In this document: positions 62,076 through 64,000 of the stretch, in pieces
Layout of the letters: every line of letters begins with the position of its first letter
How positions within the stretch are numbered: the stretch's first letter is position 1
Assembly (NCBI RefSeq): GCF_014117325.1
Contig: NZ_CP059732.1
Span: forward strand, 3,485,001-3,549,000
Length of the DNA: 64,000 nt
Origin: Spirosoma foliorum
GTDB lineage: Bacteria; Bacteroidota; Bacteroidia; Cytophagales; Spirosomataceae
Reading direction: 5' to 3'
Made by a program: the position numbers and the translations under genes
Notes under the pieces: model-generated
The model's database searches: none
What the model was told of the DNA's origin: nothing
The model's input: the letters and a program-made list of their open reading frames with translations, nothing else

Positions 62076-62952
62076 CTTTTTTACTCGCCCGGTTGGCTTG
62101 TTTGATGGTTTGTTCGATCATATCCCACTGCTCAGAAGTGACTTTTTCCAGATGACTAAACTCACCTGCCATGAGCACCTCGCCCCCATCAATCGTAATA
62201 CTTTCGCCAGTGATGTAACCGGAATAATCGGACAGTAGGAATGCCGCCAGATTGGCCAGTTCGCCATGTTCGCCAACACGATGTAAAGGGATACGGCTCG
62301 TCGGGTCCATCATGCTGGCCAGCGGTTCGGGAAACAACCGATCCCAGGCACCTTTAGTTGGGAAAGGACCGGGTGCAATGGCATTGAGTCGAATACCATA
62401 TTTCCCCCATTCGGCGGCCAGCGACTTCATCATAATCAAGGCCCCACCTTTGGCTACAGCCGACGGGACTACATAGCCCGAACCCGTAGTAGCATACGTA
62501 GTTGAAATGTTCAGGACGGTACCCGGAATTTTGTTCTCGATCCAATACTTTCCTACCGCCAGTGTGAAATAGTAGGTTCCGCGCAGAACAATATCGACAA
62601 TCGTATCAAACGCTTTGTACGACAGTCGCTCAGTGGGGCTAATGAAGTTTCCGGCAGAATTATTCAGCAAGCCATCAATACGGCCAAACTTTTCAATGGT
62701 TTTGGCCATGACGTTTTCGATCTCAGCCGTATTACGAACGTCGCAGGGCACGGCAAGAACGACACCTCCTGTTTCCTCCATTAATTCACTCGCGGTGGCA
62801 TCAATTACCGCTTGTCGGCGACTGCAAATTGTGACGTTGGCTCCAAGCTGGAGTAAATACCGACTGACCGATTTACCCAAACCCGTACCTCCGCCGGTAA
62901 CAATAATAGTTTTCCCTTTCAGCGCGTCGTCGCGCAGCATGCCTGTGGTCAT
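62071..62952 (-). CDS. SDR oxidoreductase, 2,4-dienoyl-CoA reductase-like
   Basis: A 293-residue short-chain dehydrogenase: nucleotide motif IIVTGGGTGLGKSVSRYLL (about 15-33), NNSAGNFISPTERLS, and TYATTGSGYVVPSAVAKGGALIMMKSLAAEWGKYGIRLNAIAPGPF. In place of the usual YxxxK there is the SAVAK arrangement seen in peroxisomal/mitochondrial-type dienoyl-CoA reductases, where Lys and Ser pair with a distant Tyr. It would remove a double bond during oxidation of unsaturated fatty acids. The upstream gene is a dienoyl-CoA isomerase-like crotonase, supporting this. ATG 62952 is chosen. Confidence 0.82.
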   Translation of the reverse strand: MTTGMLRDDALKGKTIIVTGGGTGLGKSVSRYLLQLGANVTICSRRQAVIDATASELMEETGGVVLAVPCDVRNTAEIENVMAKTIEKFGRIDGLLNNSAGNFISPTERLSYKAFDTIVDIVLRGTYYFTLAVGKYWIENKIPGTVLNISTTYATTGSGYVVPSAVAKGGALIMMKSLAAEWGKYGIRLNAIAPGPFPTKGAWDRLFPEPLASMMDPTSRIPLHRVGEHGELANLAAFLLSDYSGYITGESITIDGGEVLMAGEFSHLEKVTSEQWDMIEQTIKQANRASKKE

Positions 62953-63039
62953 AATGATTGAATGAGTGAGTGATTGAATGAGAGAATAGTATTGCCAGCG
63001 TTTTATTCGCTCATTCAATCACTCACTCATTCAATCATT
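62953..63039. repeat. AATGATTGAATGAGTGAGTG palindrome
   Basis: Exact 30-base arms (from 62953 and ending 63039) of quasi-tandem TGAATGAG/TGAGTGAT words, filling the co-directional gap between the crotonase stop (63044) and the reductase ATG (62952). Confidence 0.88.
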
Positions 63040-63043
63040 TGAA

Positions 63044-63883
63044 TTAATAACCTCGATTTGATTTCTTATTAAACTCCGCTTTACGTTTCTCGATGGTGGC
63101 CTGCATGGCTTCGGAGAAATCTGAGGATTGCAACTGACTCGAATTCCAGACCGCTACGTATTGCAGGCCATCTTCGATGGATTTGTTCTGGCTGTAGTTC
63201 AGTACTTGTTTGGCACCTTGTACGGCTGTGGCTGGGTTATCGGCGATCTGCTGGGCAAGTGTGGCCGCGGCCGCAAATAAAGCGTCAGGCGTATCATATA
63301 CGTGATTAACTAAGCCCGTATGCTCAGCAAAAGCAGCATCGTAATCGGCGCCAGTAAAGGCCATTTCGCGGGTAAATCCCTGACCAATAATGTTAGGAAG
63401 AAATTGCAATCCGCCGATATCGGGCGTTATGGCCAGTTTGGCTTCGCGTAAACTGAATTTGGCATCACGGGAACAGAGTCGGATGTCGGCGGCCGAAATC
63501 ATATTCAGCCCTCCCCCAATACACCAACCATGCACCGCGGCAATCACTGGTTTAGGTGATTCATACATTTTCTGAAACCCCGACTGCATCTGCCGAATTT
63601 GCGCCATCAGCTCCACGCGTTGCTGAGCCAACACGGTTCCAGTGGTCATTTTTCCCAGAAGAGGCATCATCTGTGGAATGTTGAGACCATAACTGTAATG
63701 GTCACCACTGCCCCGAAACACGATACAACGAATGTCGGACTTTTGGTTGATTTCGTCCATTGCCTTGGGAAGTTCTGCCCAAAATTCTGGTCCCATCGCG
63801 TTGCCCTTGCCAGGCCCCAACAGCGAAACGGTCATCACGCCATCGGTCTGCGTGAAGGATAAAGATTGATATGTCTGTTCCAT
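63044..63883 (-). CDS. Enoyl-CoA hydratase/isomerase family, dienoyl-CoA isomerase-like
   Basis: A 279-residue crotonase-fold protein. The oxyanion segment is AAVHGWCIGGGLNMISAADIRLCSRDAKFSL, and REAKLAITPDIGGLQFLPNIIG carries a Glu and an Asp eight residues apart, the same spacing as Glu196/Asp204 of mammalian delta3,5-delta2,4-dienoyl-CoA isomerase (ECH1). The adjacent dienoyl-CoA reductase-like gene makes an unsaturated fatty-acid oxidation pair plausible. ATG 63883 (MEQTYQSL) gives a normal N-terminus. The remaining 117 bases to the window end hold no recognisable feature. Confidence 0.83.
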   Translation of the reverse strand: MEQTYQSLSFTQTDGVMTVSLLGPGKGNAMGPEFWAELPKAMDEINQKSDIRCIVFRGSGDHYSYGLNIPQMMPLLGKMTTGTVLAQQRVELMAQIRQMQSGFQKMYESPKPVIAAVHGWCIGGGLNMISAADIRLCSRDAKFSLREAKLAITPDIGGLQFLPNIIGQGFTREMAFTGADYDAAFAEHTGLVNHVYDTPDALFAAAATLAQQIADNPATAVQGAKQVLNYSQNKSIEDGLQYVAVWNSSQLQSSDFSEAMQATIEKRKAEFNKKSNRGY

Positions 63884-64000
63884 TACCTAATAGTATGCAT
63901 GCATACGAATTGCGTAAAGGTAGCAGAATTACCAAATGCAATGCAACCCGTTGCCTAAAAGCTGGAACAGGAAAGCGAACCAAAGCATGCGCCTACTTAT

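Overview
The window looks like a chromosomal segment of a Bacteroidota bacterium of the order Cytophagales, most likely Spirosoma or a close relative. This rests on protein style: Tat-exported Gfo/Idh/MocA oxidoreductases, a DUF2723 membrane protein, carboxypeptidase-regulatory/plug TonB receptors, an HYC_CC_PP-type protein and DUF4494. Base composition is near even by eye, start sites lack clear Shine-Dalgarno sequences, and intergenic gaps are filled with long palindromes. The genus is an inference; the phylum is fairly safe. I recognised no rRNA, tRNA or CRISPR.

Bases 1-16800 form one plus-strand amino-sugar/glycan catabolic locus. It holds the 3' end of a GH20-like hexosaminidase, a frameshifted deacetylase-like gene, a GH109-like enzyme, two further exported Gfo/Idh/MocA proteins, an exported DegT-type PLP enzyme, a ceramidase-like protein, two beta-propeller proteins (one a PVC-type lipoprotein without a haem domain), a small HiPIP-like protein, a NagP-like transporter, NagA, NagB and a GNAT acetyltransferase. 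Five of these products carry twin-arginine signals, so much of the chemistry probably happens in the periplasm, with N-acetylglucosamine then imported, deacetylated and deaminated.

Bases 16900-37900 are mixed housekeeping and accessory genes: bestrophin, MBL-fold lipoprotein, MGMT, RDD protein, YciE/F ferritin-like protein, soluble PQQ glucose dehydrogenase, CysE/CysK, YitT, an outer-membrane receptor, NmrA/TetR, methyltransferase, peroxiredoxin, ROK kinase, SRAP, a PNPOx-like flavoprotein, an esterase, kynureninase and QueG. At 37921-39140 an IS110-family element sits inside one arm of a dispersed palindrome. Its non-coding end has the layout of a bridge RNA, and guide segments can be matched to both the target and the donor ends.

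Bases 39400-52700 hold grpE-dnaJ, a LytTR regulator, an ice-binding-like DUF3494 protein beside an HMA-AraC fusion regulator, an Na+/H+ antiporter, a large DUF2723 protein, folD with a DUF4258/YgiT-like pair, and small hypotheticals. Bases 52800-61200 form a minus-strand metal (probably copper) cluster: secreted HMA protein, Met/His-rich outer-membrane protein, a propeller with a CECC motif, a Cys-rich four-helix copper-storage protein, a GT61 glycosyltransferase, a second HMA-AraC regulator, a TonB receptor and an HYC_CC_PP-type protein. The right end carries DUF4494 and a dienoyl-CoA reductase/isomerase-like pair.

At least six sequence families of long intergenic palindromes run through the window, each with its own positional habit: abutting stop codons, filling co-directional gaps, or lying in divergent gaps.
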